NCBI GenBank assembly: GCA_963735085.1
Contig: CAVTJP010000005.1
Span: 1,736,001-1,800,000, forward strand
Reading direction: 5' to 3'
DNA length: 64,000 bases
Source of the DNA: DATJGR01 sp963735085
GTDB taxonomy: Bacteria > Pseudomonadota > Gammaproteobacteria > Pseudomonadales > Azotimanducaceae
The notes below the pieces were generated by a model. It worked only from the letters and a program-made list of their open reading frames with translations. It searched no databases and was not told the origin of the DNA. The translations under genes were made by a program, and so were the position numbers. This document shows, piece after piece, positions 51,506-61,027 of the stretch (position 1 is the first letter of the stretch; the number at the start of each line of letters is the position of its first letter).

Positions 51506-53683
51506 TCAAAACATATCGTACGGGTCGACGTCGATCGACCATCGAACGCCAGTGAAGCGACTCGTTGCGTGTGCGGCGATGAGGTCGTCGAGCGCGCGAC
51601 CGAGTGTTGCGCGATCATTGGCCAGCAGTGCGGTCTGACATCGATAACGTCGAGCGCGCCGCGCGAGCGGGGCTTGCGTGGGGCCCAACACATCGATATC
51701 AGCGTGGCCGCGCAGCGGCGCCACGAGCGCCCGCAAACAAGCCAGAGTCCGTTCCATTTCCACGCCGTCAGCCTTGAGCAGCGCCATCGCACGCATCGGC
51801 GGCAGCCCTGCCTTGGCGCGATGCGCCAATTCGCTTGCTGCAAACCCCGAATACCCTTGTTCGACCAGTGCGCGCAGCAGCGGATTGTCGGGGTTGTAGG
51901 TTTGAATCCAGACTTCGCCGGGACGCTCGGCACGCCCGGCGCGTCCGGCGACTTGAATGATGATCTGCGCAGTGTGTTCCGGCGCGCGAAAATCAGGGCT
52001 TGCGAATCCTGCGTCGGCGTTGATCACGCCGACTAGCGTCACGCACGGGAAGTGATGGCCTTTTGCGAGCATCTGCGTACCGACCAACACCGCCGGTTCG
52101 CCACGACCGATCATTTCCAAGTGCGATGCCATCGTACGTGCGCTGCGCGTCGTATCTCGGTCAACGCGGATGACCGGCACGTCCGGGAACGCGCGTGCGA
52201 TGCCTTGTTCGCTGCGTTGTGTTCCGATACCAACGCCACGCAACGTGGGATAGCTGCATTCGGGGCAGTGCGCAGGCAAGCGGGAACCGAAGCCACAGTG
52301 GTGACAGCGCAGCCCGACCGGTGTCTGGTGCAGGGTCAGGCGGCTCTCGCAGCGCGGGCAACCTGCGCACCAGCCGCACCGAGTGCAAAGGTAGGACGGC
52401 GAATAACCGCGACGATTGATGAACAGCAGTGTCTGATTACCGCGCGCGAGATGTCTGGCGACCGCCGTTCGTAGCGGCGCACTGAGCCCGTCGTCGAGTG
52501 GCAGGCCGCGGATATCGACGAGTTTGATCGATGTTGGTTTCGCGGCCCCGGGGCGCGCCGTCAGGCGCAGATGTCGGTAGCGGCCGCGTTGCGCGTTGTG
52601 TAGTGTTTCGAGTGCCGGCGTCGCGGTTCCCATCAATAGTGGAATGTTGAGCAACTGCGCGCGTTTGATGGCGAGATCGCGCGCGGAGTAGCGAAATCCG
52701 TCCTGTTGTTTGAACGATCCGTCATGCTCTTCGTCGACGACGATCAGAGCCAATGCGGCAAACGGTACGAAGATCGCGCTGCGTGTTCCAATCAGGACGC
52801 GCGCATCGCCTGTACGGCATTGCAGCCACACGTCGGCACGTTCGCGCTCGCTGAGGCTCGAGTGATACACCGCGGCGGCGCCGAAGCGTTGCGTGAAACG
52901 TTCGAGCGTTTGTGGCGTCAGTGCAATTTCCGGAATCAGCACCAGCGCTTGACCGCCGCCCGCAAGTACCGACTCGATCACCTGCAGGTATATCTCGGTT
53001 TTGCCGCTGCCGGTCACGCCATCCACGAGCAGGCATTCGAAATGACCCAATGCCGCCCGCGCCGCGTTGACCGCCGCCAATTGCTCAGCGGTCAACTCGA
53101 AATTCGGCGAATCGTGGATGTGGTTGACGGCGCGTGCTTCGGGTTGCGGCTTTCCGGCTTCTTCGATGAACCCCTTCTTGGCGAGTTGCTGCAACACTCG
53201 AACGTCGACGCCCGCCGCGATCAGCGCCGCGTGACCGATGTGCCCGCCGGCGACATGAAATGCGTTGATTGCCGCCCGCTGCCGGACGGCGCGCGCGGGC
53301 ACGCGACTGTCGTCATTGCCGCACAGACGCCAATAACGCGGCGCGAGCGGCTGCAGTTGGCGCCCATTACGCAGCGCGACAGGAATCGCCGAGAACAGTG
53401 CGTCTCCGGGCGGGTGGTGATAATACTCGGCAGCCCAGCGGATCAGTTCGAGCACGTCGGCGCGCACGAGTGGGTCGGCATCGATCACTTCGATGACCTG
53501 TTTGAGGACGGGACCGTCTCGATCACGGTCGAATGTTTCCACAACGAGGCCGACCAACTCGCCCGCACCAAATGGAACGCGCACGCGGGCACCCGGCGCA
53601 GCGTTGGAACACTGGTTGGGCAGAAGGTAGTCGAACAGTGTCCAGAGTGGTCTCGGGACTGCGACACGGGCAATCAGACTCAT
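51506..53683 (-). CDS. priA: Primosomal replication restart helicase PriA
   Basis: A 725-residue 3'-5' helicase from ATG 53683 (MSLIARVAVPRPL). Features are the DNA-binding 3'BD start, Walker A DGVTGSGKTEIYLQ, DEEH box VDEEHDGSFKQ, the zinc-binding CTRCGWCAGCPRCESRL and LRCHHCG with PAHCPEC, and the C-terminal helicase motifs (LVGTQMLAKGHHFP, QVAGRAGR). It restarts collapsed forks. The usual argS gene between priA and the SPOR gene is missing here. Confidence 0.96.
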   Translation of the reverse strand: MSLIARVAVPRPLWTLFDYLLPNQCSNAAPGARVRVPFGAGELVGLVVETFDRDRDGPVLKQVIEVIDADPLVRADVLELIRWAAEYYHHPPGDALFSAIPVALRNGRQLQPLAPRYWRLCGNDDSRVPARAVRQRAAINAFHVAGGHIGHAALIAAGVDVRVLQQLAKKGFIEEAGKPQPEARAVNHIHDSPNFELTAEQLAAVNAARAALGHFECLLVDGVTGSGKTEIYLQVIESVLAGGGQALVLIPEIALTPQTLERFTQRFGAAAVYHSSLSERERADVWLQCRTGDARVLIGTRSAIFVPFAALALIVVDEEHDGSFKQQDGFRYSARDLAIKRAQLLNIPLLMGTATPALETLHNAQRGRYRHLRLTARPGAAKPTSIKLVDIRGLPLDDGLSAPLRTAVARHLARGNQTLLFINRRGYSPSYLCTRCGWCAGCPRCESRLTLHQTPVGLRCHHCGFGSRLPAHCPECSYPTLRGVGIGTQRSEQGIARAFPDVPVIRVDRDTTRSARTMASHLEMIGRGEPAVLVGTQMLAKGHHFPCVTLVGVINADAGFASPDFRAPEHTAQIIIQVAGRAGRAERPGEVWIQTYNPDNPLLRALVEQGYSGFAASELAHRAKAGLPPMRAMALLKADGVEMERTLACLRALVAPLRGHADIDVLGPTQAPLARRARRYRCQTALLANDRATLGRALDDLIAAHATSRFTGVRWSIDVDPYDMF

Positions 53684-53766
53684 GGCGGCGATGGTACAGC
53701 GGTACGTTGGTGATCGAGTCCCTGCTTGATCCGGATCGATTGGAATGGGGTGTGCCGCGCACGCGC

Positions 53767-53794
53767 TTGCTACGCCGGTGCGCTCTGGTAAACT
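53767..53794 (+). promoter_or_regulatory. Probable promoter of rpmE
   Basis: TTGCTA (53767-53772) and TAAACT (53789-53794) are 16 bp apart, followed by the GC-rich discriminator CCGCGGCC. The rpmE ATG lies about 30 bp later. The discriminator type suggests stringent growth-rate control. Confidence 0.5.
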
Positions 53795-53825
53795 CCGCGG
53801 CCTTCGAATTTCGGGTCTGAGCATC

Positions 53826-54038
53826 ATGAAGCCAGATATTCATCCTGAATACACTGCGATGAAGGCCACTTGCAGCTGTGGCAATGTCATCGAAACACGT
53901 TCAACGCTGGGCGCAGACACGCACCTGGATGTGTGTTCGAAGTGTCACCCTTTCTATACCGGACGGCAGAAAGTCGTGGATGCCGGTGGTCGCGTTGAAC
54001 GATTCCGCAAACGCTTCGGAACACGCGGCGTCAGCTGA
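53826..54038 (+). CDS. rpmE: Ribosomal protein L31 (zinc form)
   Basis: A 70-residue bL31. KPDIHPEY at the N-terminus and the cysteines at about 16, 18, 37 and 40 (CSC and CSKC) make the C+ zinc-binding type. HPFYTGRQKVVDAGGRVERFRKRF is the family C-terminus. It is divergent from priA, a conserved arrangement. Confidence 0.96.
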   Translation: MKPDIHPEYTAMKATCSCGNVIETRSTLGADTHLDVCSKCHPFYTGRQKVVDAGGRVERFRKRFGTRGVS

Positions 54039-54166
54039 TTTCTCCTCGACGGCGTTGCTCTGGATAATTTTGCCAGCGGGCACTCCTCTTAGGCGGACGA
54101 CTCTAATGGGTTGCAACCGCCACGCATGTGCGGTTTGGTAGTCTTCGCGTGTGAGGGAATCCCATC

Positions 54167-55567
54167 GTGCCGCGTGCATTGATCGGCCTGTTGTTCTTCG
54201 GTGTGCTCGTAACGGCACCGGTTGCGGTGCATGCCGCTGGCCCCGGCAAGAAGGCGTACGACGAGTTTGCCAAGAAAGGGCAGGTCTATGACGACCCGCG
54301 CTGGCAAGCATACCTGCAGAAGGTCGGCCAACGCCTGGTAGCCTACACGTCCGAACCGAAGGCCACCTTTCACTTCACGGTACTCAACAATTCCGATGTC
54401 AACGCATTCGCGTTGCCGGATGGCTATATCTTCGTCAATCGGGGCCTGCTCGCCTATCTCGAAAGCGAGGATCAGATTGCGGCGGTCGTCGGCCACGAGA
54501 TTGGTCATGTAGTGGCTCACCATGCGGCCAAAAAGAATCTGCTCGGTGCGTTCGGTAGTGTGGTGGGCTTCGTTGGCGCTGTCGTGACCGGCGTCGGCCA
54601 GGTGATGGACACCACCAATGAAGCGACCAACACGCTTGTCTCGGGCTATGGTCGCGATATGGAACTGCAGGCCGACCAACTGGGCAGTGAGTTTATTGCG
54701 AAAGCCGGCTATAACCCGTTCGCAATGATAGAAGTGATTCAGACTCTGAAGGATCAAGAAATGTTCTCCACCGAGATTGGTGGTCAACAAAAGACCTATC
54801 ACGGCGTGTTCGCATCGCACCCGGAGAATGACAAACGCTTGCACGATGCGATCGGCGAAAGCTCCAAGTATCTCCCGGCGGAAGCGGTCGAACCGATCGG
54901 CGACTTCTGGCAGATGATCGACGGATTGGTATATGGCAATCAGGCCGCCGCCGGCATCGTCAAAGATCGCACGTTCTACCACGAAGGCCTTCGCATCGTG
55001 GTGACCTTCCCGAAGGGATGGGACGTGTCGAGTTCGTCGTCGACGGTGACGGGCATTTCGCCGGCGGGCCACATCGCCGGCCACATCACGTTTCAGCGTC
55101 AGACCGCTCCGAAGACCAAACAGACGCCGCAGCAGTACCTGACGGAAACGCTGAAGCGCGACGACATCGTTTCCGGTGAAGCAATCAAGGTCGGTGATTA
55201 CGATGGCTACGTCGCCAAGCTCGATCTCACCAAAGGCGGCCTGAAAGCCAATATGATCGCTGTGGTTTTCAAGGACGGTGGCGTGTATCTGTTCAAAGGC
55301 GAAGCCGGGGAGGGTGGCGATGCAAAGACATTCGAAGCAGACTTTCGCGCCACAGTACAGTCGTTCAGGGCGATGCAGCCTGCGGACCTGAAGGTTGCGA
55401 ATAACCAACGCATCAAGGTAATTGAAGCGAAACCCGGCGACACGTTTGCGGAACTCGCGACGAGGTCATCAATCACGAATCATGCGGAGGACACACTGCG
55501 GCTTCTGAACGGCGATTACCCGCACGGTGAGCCGCGTGCTGGCGACCCGATCAAAATCGTTCAGTGA
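54167..55567 (+). CDS. M48 family metalloprotease (BepA-like)
   Basis: A 466-residue periplasmic protease, starting at GTG 54167, with a signal peptide (1-23, APVAVHA-A). The zinc motif HEIGH (110-114) and Glu166 in MELQAD complete the M48 active site. The middle part includes FASHPENDKRL. The C-terminal region has two extra domains: a beta-rich section (about 280-400) and a LysM-like end (IKVIEAKPGDTFAELAT). It probably degrades misfolded outer membrane proteins or helps their assembly, as BepA does. Confidence 0.9.
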   Translation: MPRALIGLLFFGVLVTAPVAVHAAGPGKKAYDEFAKKGQVYDDPRWQAYLQKVGQRLVAYTSEPKATFHFTVLNNSDVNAFALPDGYIFVNRGLLAYLESEDQIAAVVGHEIGHVVAHHAAKKNLLGAFGSVVGFVGAVVTGVGQVMDTTNEATNTLVSGYGRDMELQADQLGSEFIAKAGYNPFAMIEVIQTLKDQEMFSTEIGGQQKTYHGVFASHPENDKRLHDAIGESSKYLPAEAVEPIGDFWQMIDGLVYGNQAAAGIVKDRTFYHEGLRIVVTFPKGWDVSSSSSTVTGISPAGHIAGHITFQRQTAPKTKQTPQQYLTETLKRDDIVSGEAIKVGDYDGYVAKLDLTKGGLKANMIAVVFKDGGVYLFKGEAGEGGDAKTFEADFRATVQSFRAMQPADLKVANNQRIKVIEAKPGDTFAELATRSSITNHAEDTLRLLNGDYPHGEPRAGDPIKIVQ

Positions 55568-55581
55568 TCGTTTGTGGCCCC

Positions 55582-58068
55582 CTAAAATATATCGATCGGC
55601 CGAATTGTGTGCGTAGTGTCTGAATTCGTGGTGGTTTGATCCGTCGGCTGGCTTGCGGGGACGTGGCCAGCCAGAAAGTACTCGAAGATTGCATCGGCTT
55701 GATCGGGCGGAGCTGGCTGCCCCGTCTTTGGATCGATTTTCAGCGTAACGACATCAGGCGGCATGGGGCGGGTAGCTTCCGGTACACCGTCGAGCGCCAC
55801 CTTCATGAAATCGATCCAAATCGGTAGCGAAGAGTTCGAGCCGTACTCGTTGTCCCCAACTGGCCGATGGTCGCTGAACCCAAGCCAGACGGTCGCAACC
55901 AGATTCTTCTGATAACCGTTGAACCAAGTATCCGCTTCGTTCGTGGTGCCGGTTTTGCCGGCGAGATCGCTGCGATTCAGGCTGCGCGCACGAGTGGCCG
56001 TGCCACGCCTGATCACATCTTGCAGCATGGAGTTCATGATGTAGGCGTTGCCGGCATCGATCACTCGCGGTGCGGCAATGGGTGCGTCTGCGGCGGCCGG
56101 GCCGCTTGCGGCCGGAGTAGCGCCCACGATTGATGAGTCGTAGGCTGTAGAAGGCTCGCTTGCAACAGGCTGTTCGTCCACGGAGCCTTCCGGTGGGGGT
56201 TGGCAATCGTCACAAACCACAGGAAAGTTCGCGCTGTAGATGGTTTTGCCGGCCAAATTCTTCACTTCTCGAAGGATGTTGGGCTCGACGAGATAGCCGC
56301 CGTTGGCGAACGTCGCATAGCCGCGCGCCATTTGAATTGGTGTGACTCCCATCGTGCCGCCGCCGATTGCCAGTTGCGTGTTGTGCGGGAAGTCGGTCGT
56401 GTCGAACCCGAATCGATTCACGTAATTGAGCACGCGATCGGCGCCGACTGCGAGCAAGACTCGAATTGAGACCAGATTGATCGAGCGGTACAGCGCGACA
56501 CGGAGTCGAGTGGGGCCGTTGTAGTGCGCGCCGTCGTTCTTCGGACGATAGGTGGTTTCGAGGTTATCGTCTTCGAAGACCAGCGGCGCGTCCATGAAGA
56601 TAGATGCGGGTGTCACACCGGCATTCAGCGCTGCGGAATAGACGAATGGTTTGAACCCCGAACCCGGTTGCCGCGCGGCCTGCAATGCCTGGTTGAACTG
56701 ACTAGACGAGAAATCGAACCCACCCACCATCGCTTTGATCGCGCCGTTGTTCGGATCCATCGCAACGATCGCGCTCTGGATGTCGGGCATTTGCGACAAT
56801 GCCCAACCCTCCTGCTGGTGTTTGAGCCAGACGATGTCGCCCGGCGCGACGATATCGGAGGCCTTTGACGGTGGCGCCCCGGTACTGTTCGCATCGATGT
56901 AGCGGCGTGCCCACTTGTACTCCGCACTATCGATCGACACCGTGTCGCCGCCCGCGCGCATCGCCGAGAATCGATCGGTGCCGACGTTCGTGACGACTCC
57001 CGCCTCGAGTCCCACGCGAGACGAGAATGGAACTAGGGCCTGCGCGACGGCGAGGCGTTCGGCATCCGGCTCCGTTGGCAGCTCGACGTGTCCGGCGGGT
57101 CCGCGATAGCCGTGGCGCCGATCGTAGAGAAACACGCCGTGGCGTAGGGCGTTCGTGGCGGCGTTCTGCAGGCGCGCGTCGATCGTTGTCGTTGCCTCGT
57201 ACCCGCTCGAGTACACGTCGGTTCCGTAGCGCGAGACCAACTGCTGACGCACCCATTCGGATGCGTAGGGCGCCACCACGTCGAGATCCCGCTCATGAAC
57301 TTTTGCGGTGATTGGCGAGTTGACAGCGACCTTGTACTGGTCGCGTGTGATTGAGTTCTGATCGAGCATCCGCGACAACACCAGGTTGCGGCGCTTCAGC
57401 GCACGGTCTGGGCCATTGATCGGGTTTCCCGCGGTTGGCGCCTGCGGGATGCCGGCGAGCATCGCGAGTTGCGCGATATCGAGTCGACTCAATGGCTGCC
57501 CGTAGTAGGTGAACGCGGCCGCCTGCGCACCGTATGCACGCTTGCCGAACGGCACGACATTGAAATAGAGCTCCAGGATTTGATCCTTGGTGAGTTCGCG
57601 TTCGATCTTCAACGCGAGCAGCATTTCCTTGAACTTTCGAATGAACGTCTGTTCAGGCGACAGAGATATGTTCTTGGCGAGTTGCATCGTGATCGTGCTC
57701 GCGCCAGAGCGGATCTGGCGATGCAGCACTAACTCAATGGAGTCGTTGAGCAGCGAGATGAAATCGATTCCACCATGCGAGTAAAAGCGCTTGTCTTCGG
57801 TATCCACCAATGCGTGGACGAACAACGGCGGAATATCGGCGAACTTGATCGGAATAACCCGGCGTTCGCCGAACTCCGCCATTAGCTCGCCGCCATCGGC
57901 GAAGATTCGCAGCGGCGTTTCCAGTCGAACGTGGCGGTACGTCTCAGCCGACGGAATTTGTGGGTTTAGATAGAGAAATACCCCCGCGAGACTGAGCACT
58001 GCACCACATACACCCGTCCAGACCAACCACATAATGCTGACGAATTTCGTACGCGACCGCGAATTCAT
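55582..58068 (-). CDS. mrcA: Penicillin-binding protein 1A
   Basis: An 828-residue bifunctional peptidoglycan synthase. One N-terminal membrane helix (IMWLVWTGVCGAVLSLAGVFLYL). The glycosyltransferase GT51 domain has EDKRFYSHGGID, RSGASTITMQLAKN and IERELTKDQILELYFNVVPFG. The transpeptidase domain has the active Ser in ARQPGSGFKPF and KTGTT in LAGKTGTTNEADTW. An OB-like insert separates them. It is divergent from pilM, the conserved gammaproteobacterial arrangement of mrcA and pilMNOPQ. Confidence 0.96.
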   Translation of the reverse strand: MNSRSRTKFVSIMWLVWTGVCGAVLSLAGVFLYLNPQIPSAETYRHVRLETPLRIFADGGELMAEFGERRVIPIKFADIPPLFVHALVDTEDKRFYSHGGIDFISLLNDSIELVLHRQIRSGASTITMQLAKNISLSPEQTFIRKFKEMLLALKIERELTKDQILELYFNVVPFGKRAYGAQAAAFTYYGQPLSRLDIAQLAMLAGIPQAPTAGNPINGPDRALKRRNLVLSRMLDQNSITRDQYKVAVNSPITAKVHERDLDVVAPYASEWVRQQLVSRYGTDVYSSGYEATTTIDARLQNAATNALRHGVFLYDRRHGYRGPAGHVELPTEPDAERLAVAQALVPFSSRVGLEAGVVTNVGTDRFSAMRAGGDTVSIDSAEYKWARRYIDANSTGAPPSKASDIVAPGDIVWLKHQQEGWALSQMPDIQSAIVAMDPNNGAIKAMVGGFDFSSSQFNQALQAARQPGSGFKPFVYSAALNAGVTPASIFMDAPLVFEDDNLETTYRPKNDGAHYNGPTRLRVALYRSINLVSIRVLLAVGADRVLNYVNRFGFDTTDFPHNTQLAIGGGTMGVTPIQMARGYATFANGGYLVEPNILREVKNLAGKTIYSANFPVVCDDCQPPPEGSVDEQPVASEPSTAYDSSIVGATPAASGPAAADAPIAAPRVIDAGNAYIMNSMLQDVIRRGTATRARSLNRSDLAGKTGTTNEADTWFNGYQKNLVATVWLGFSDHRPVGDNEYGSNSSLPIWIDFMKVALDGVPEATRPMPPDVVTLKIDPKTGQPAPPDQADAIFEYFLAGHVPASQPTDQTTTNSDTTHTIRPIDIF

Positions 58069-58233
58069 GGTTTCTCTGATATTGTTGAGGTGTTACTTGC
58101 AATGTCGGACCCTAAGTTGTGATCCGTACGGCTTTTTCTAAGGGTACCCGATTGCTCTGACGATCAGACTGGTATTTAATTCTGAATCGCACGAAACCGA
58201 CGTAAGTGCCCGCGCCTGTAAGGAAAAATTACC

Positions 58234-59298
58234 GTGTTTGGCCTTCTAACGAAAAAGTCGGAAATACTCCTGGGGCTAGACATCAGCTCCACCTCGGTAA
58301 AGCTCCTGGAACTATCGAAAGCGGGTGGCCGCTACCGGGTAGAAGCATACGGGGTCGAGCCGCTGCCACCGAATGCCGTGGTGGAGAAGAATATTAGTGA
58401 TGTCGAAGGCGTTGGTGAAGCGATCAAACGGCTTGTGACGCGCTCGAAGGGCAGCTCCAAACTATCGGCCGTAGCCGTCGCTGGCTCTGCGGTCATCACG
58501 AAGACCATCGAGATGGACTCTGCGCTGTCCGACGACGAGCTCGAAAATCAAATCACCGTAGAAGCCGACCAGTACATCCCCTATCCGCTAGACGAAGTCG
58601 CCATCGACTTTGAAGTGCAGGGCCTGTCGGAGCGCAACCCTGAACAAGTCGAGGTTTTACTTGCGGCCTGCCGGAAGGAGAACGTCGAATTGCGTGAAGC
58701 AGCGCTTGATCTCGGCGGGCTGAAGGCGCGGGTTGTTGATATCGAAGCGCACGCGATGAAACGCGCGTTCGAGCTGATCAAATCGCAACTGGGCGAAAAC
58801 GCCAACGATCTCGTGGTGGCGATCATCGATATCGGCGCCACCATGACGACGCTATCGGTGCTCGCTGACGATCGCTCTATCTACACACGTGAACAGTTGT
58901 TCGGCGGCAAACAATTGACGGAAGAAATTCAACGTCGCTACAGCTTGTCGTTCGAGGAGGCGGGGCTCGCCAAAAAGCAAGGCGGCCTACCCGACGACTA
59001 CGAGACTGAAGTCCTGCAACCGTTCAAAGAAGCGGTACTGCAACAGGTCACTCGGTCACTGCAGTTCTTCTTCTCGTCGAGTCAGTACGACGACGTGGAC
59101 TACATCGTCCTCGCGGGCGGCACGTCGTCGATTGAGGGATTGGCTGAGATGATCGAAAACAAGCTCGGCACCCCGACGGTAATCGCGAACCCGTTCGTCG
59201 ATATGTCTATCGCGTCGAAAGTCGATGCCAATGCGCTCGCCAACGATGCGCCGGCGATGATGATTGCCTGTGGTCTGGCGATGAGGAGCTTCGACTGA
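58234..59298 (+). CDS. pilM: Type IV pilus assembly protein PilM
   Basis: A 354-residue actin-like cytoplasmic ATPase starting at GTG 58234, with TAAGGA about ten bases before. Nucleotide-binding pattern LGLDISSTSVKLLEL, VAIIDIGATMTTLSVL and YIVLAGGTSSIEGL. PilM binds the N-terminal cytoplasmic tail of PilN and links the pilus motor to the trans-envelope complex. It is the first gene of the five-gene operon. Confidence 0.95.
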   Translation: MFGLLTKKSEILLGLDISSTSVKLLELSKAGGRYRVEAYGVEPLPPNAVVEKNISDVEGVGEAIKRLVTRSKGSSKLSAVAVAGSAVITKTIEMDSALSDDELENQITVEADQYIPYPLDEVAIDFEVQGLSERNPEQVEVLLAACRKENVELREAALDLGGLKARVVDIEAHAMKRAFELIKSQLGENANDLVVAIIDIGATMTTLSVLADDRSIYTREQLFGGKQLTEEIQRRYSLSFEEAGLAKKQGGLPDDYETEVLQPFKEAVLQQVTRSLQFFFSSSQYDDVDYIVLAGGTSSIEGLAEMIENKLGTPTVIANPFVDMSIASKVDANALANDAPAMMIACGLAMRSFD

Positions 59299-59873
59299 TG
59301 GCGCGTATCAACCTACTTCCGTGGCGAGAATGGGAGCGCGAACGGCGCAAGAACGAATTCCTGCTGCGACTGGGCGGGGCAGTCGTGTTTGCTGCATTGA
59401 TCGTGTTTGCGGGAGGCTGGTACCTGGATAATTCGGTCGATCAGCAGAACGCGCGCAATCAGTTCATCAAAGACAAGATCGCCGTGCTTGACCAACAGAT
59501 TGCCGAGATTCGGGATTTGCGCCAACGACGTGAGCAACTGCTTGCTCGCATGAGGGTCATTCAGGAGCTGCAGGGCAATCGGCCTGTCATCGTTCGCGTA
59601 TTCGACGAGTTGGTGCGCACGTTAGCCAAGGGTGTTTACTTCACCTCCGCAAAATTGGACGGACACGTCTTGTCCATAGACGGTACTGCGGAGTCGAACA
59701 ACCGGATTTCGTCGGAGATGCGTAATCTCAATGCGTCCGAGTGGTTCAAAGAGCCCAACCTCAAGGGAATCAAGGAGAATTCTGCAGCCGGGGCGCAAGC
59801 GAGCAACTTCCAATTGACGGTCGTGCAGACCAGTCCGAAGAAGGCTGGTGCAGCGGCGGAAGGGGAGGAATAG
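59298..59873 (+). CDS. pilN: Type IV pilus assembly protein PilN
   Basis: A 191-residue bitopic inner-membrane protein. The conserved start ARINLLPWREWERERR is the PilM-binding motif. A membrane helix (AVVFAALIVFAGGWYL) precedes a coiled coil and a ferredoxin-like periplasmic domain (VYFTSAKLDGHVLSIDGTAESNNRIS). It overlaps pilM by one base and pairs with PilO. Confidence 0.95.
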   Translation: MARINLLPWREWERERRKNEFLLRLGGAVVFAALIVFAGGWYLDNSVDQQNARNQFIKDKIAVLDQQIAEIRDLRQRREQLLARMRVIQELQGNRPVIVRVFDELVRTLAKGVYFTSAKLDGHVLSIDGTAESNNRISSEMRNLNASEWFKEPNLKGIKENSAAGAQASNFQLTVVQTSPKKAGAAAEGEE

Positions 59874-59876
59874 CAC

Positions 59877-60491
59877 ATGGCGCTTCAGGATACGCTGGAA
59901 CAGCTGCGCGGGTTGGAGATTGGTGATCTCGACGTCAACAACATTGGCGGCTGGCCGGCTCCGCTCAAGGCGATCATTCTGCTGCTGTTGTTCATTGTAG
60001 TGCTCGCTGCAGGATATTTTTTCTACTTGACCGATAAGCAGGCTGTGCTGGAAAGCGCACGGAAGCAGGAGGCCGCGCTGCGTACCGAATACGAGTCCAA
60101 GGCTGCGCAGGCGGCGAACCTGCCGGAATATCGCCAGCAAAAGGAAGAAATGGAAGCGTCGTTCGGTACGATGCTTCGCCAACTGCCGAAGGATACTGAA
60201 GTCCCCGGGCTGATCGAGGACATTACGCTGGCCGCATTGGATAGCGGCCTGACAATCGAGAGCATCGAACTTCAACCGGAGCACAAGGCCGAGTTCTACG
60301 TCGAGTTACCGATGACGATCGTCGTGACCGGCGAGTACCACGACATTGGTGCGTTCGTCTCGTCCGTGGCAAATCTGTCGAGGATCGTGACGCTGCACGA
60401 TTTCACCATCAAACCCGTCAAATCGCCGACCGACCTGAAGATGTCGATCGTTGCGAAGACGTATCGGTACCTGGGCGAAGAGGATAAGTAA
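59877..60491 (+). CDS. pilO: Type IV pilus assembly protein PilO
   Basis: A 204-residue PilO with a membrane helix (AIILLLLFIVVLAAGYFFYL), coiled-coil segment, and a periplasmic ferredoxin-like domain (ELPMTIVVTGEYHDIGAFVSSVANLSRIVTLHDFTIKP). It forms the PilN-PilO dimer that aligns PilP-PilQ with the motor. Its stop overlaps the pilP start by one base. Confidence 0.95.
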   Translation: MALQDTLEQLRGLEIGDLDVNNIGGWPAPLKAIILLLLFIVVLAAGYFFYLTDKQAVLESARKQEAALRTEYESKAAQAANLPEYRQQKEEMEASFGTMLRQLPKDTEVPGLIEDITLAALDSGLTIESIELQPEHKAEFYVELPMTIVVTGEYHDIGAFVSSVANLSRIVTLHDFTIKPVKSPTDLKMSIVAKTYRYLGEEDK

Positions 60492-61027
60492 TGCGTACGT
60501 TTGCACGAGCATTGCTGACCTTGGCCGGCGCGGGATTGATCGCAGGCTGTTCGGCAAACAACAATTTTCAGGATATCAAGGCGTTTATGGATAAGGTAAA
60601 CGCCCAAGGCAAAGGCCACATCGAGCCACTGCCGGAATTTCAGCCGTATCAGGCATTCGCATACAGCGCCAGCAACATGCGTAGTCCATTCGAACCGCCG
60701 GTTGTAGTCAAGCCGGTGGACCCGAACAAGAAGTCCGCCAACGTCAAACCCGATCCGAATCGCGTCAAACAGTTCCTCGAGCAGTTCAACATTGGTGCGA
60801 TCGCGATGGTCGGGACATTGTCGCAGGGCACGCGGCTATACGGCCTGGTGCGCGATCCGAACGGGGGAGTGCATCGTGTCGAGATCGGAGATTACATGGG
60901 AATGGACAACGGCAAGATTTCCGCGATAAACGAAAATCGTATCGAGCTACGGGAAATCGTGTCCGACGGAACCGGGGGTTGGGTAGAGCGCGAACGCACG
61001 GTGAATCTCGGAGGCGCTCAGTCATGA
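60491..61027 (+). CDS. pilP: Type IV pilus lipoprotein PilP
   Basis: A 178-residue inner-membrane lipoprotein with lipobox AGC (ALLTLAGAGLIAGC), an unstructured Pro-rich segment including the MRSPFEPP motif, and the beta HR domain (QFNIGAIAMVGTLSQGTRLYGLVRDPNGGVHRVEIGDYMG). It connects PilN/PilO to the secretin PilQ. It overlaps pilQ by four bases. Confidence 0.95.
   Translation: MRTFARALLTLAGAGLIAGCSANNNFQDIKAFMDKVNAQGKGHIEPLPEFQPYQAFAYSASNMRSPFEPPVVVKPVDPNKKSANVKPDPNRVKQFLEQFNIGAIAMVGTLSQGTRLYGLVRDPNGGVHRVEIGDYMGMDNGKISAINENRIELREIVSDGTGGWVERERTVNLGGAQS

Noticed and set aside
52706..53713. A 335-codon open frame antisense to priA
   Set aside because: PriA helicase motifs and zinc cysteines are intact on the minus strand; the plus product is featureless.
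54089..55408. A 439-codon open frame antisense to the M48 protease
   Set aside because: It mirrors a well-supported gene with HEIGH and a signal peptide. The antisense translation has no recognisable domain and is a product of GC-rich codon use.
58088..58233. A sigma-54 promoter for pilM
   Set aside because: No TGGC-N8-TTGC-type pair was found in the gap; only a ribosome site is clear.
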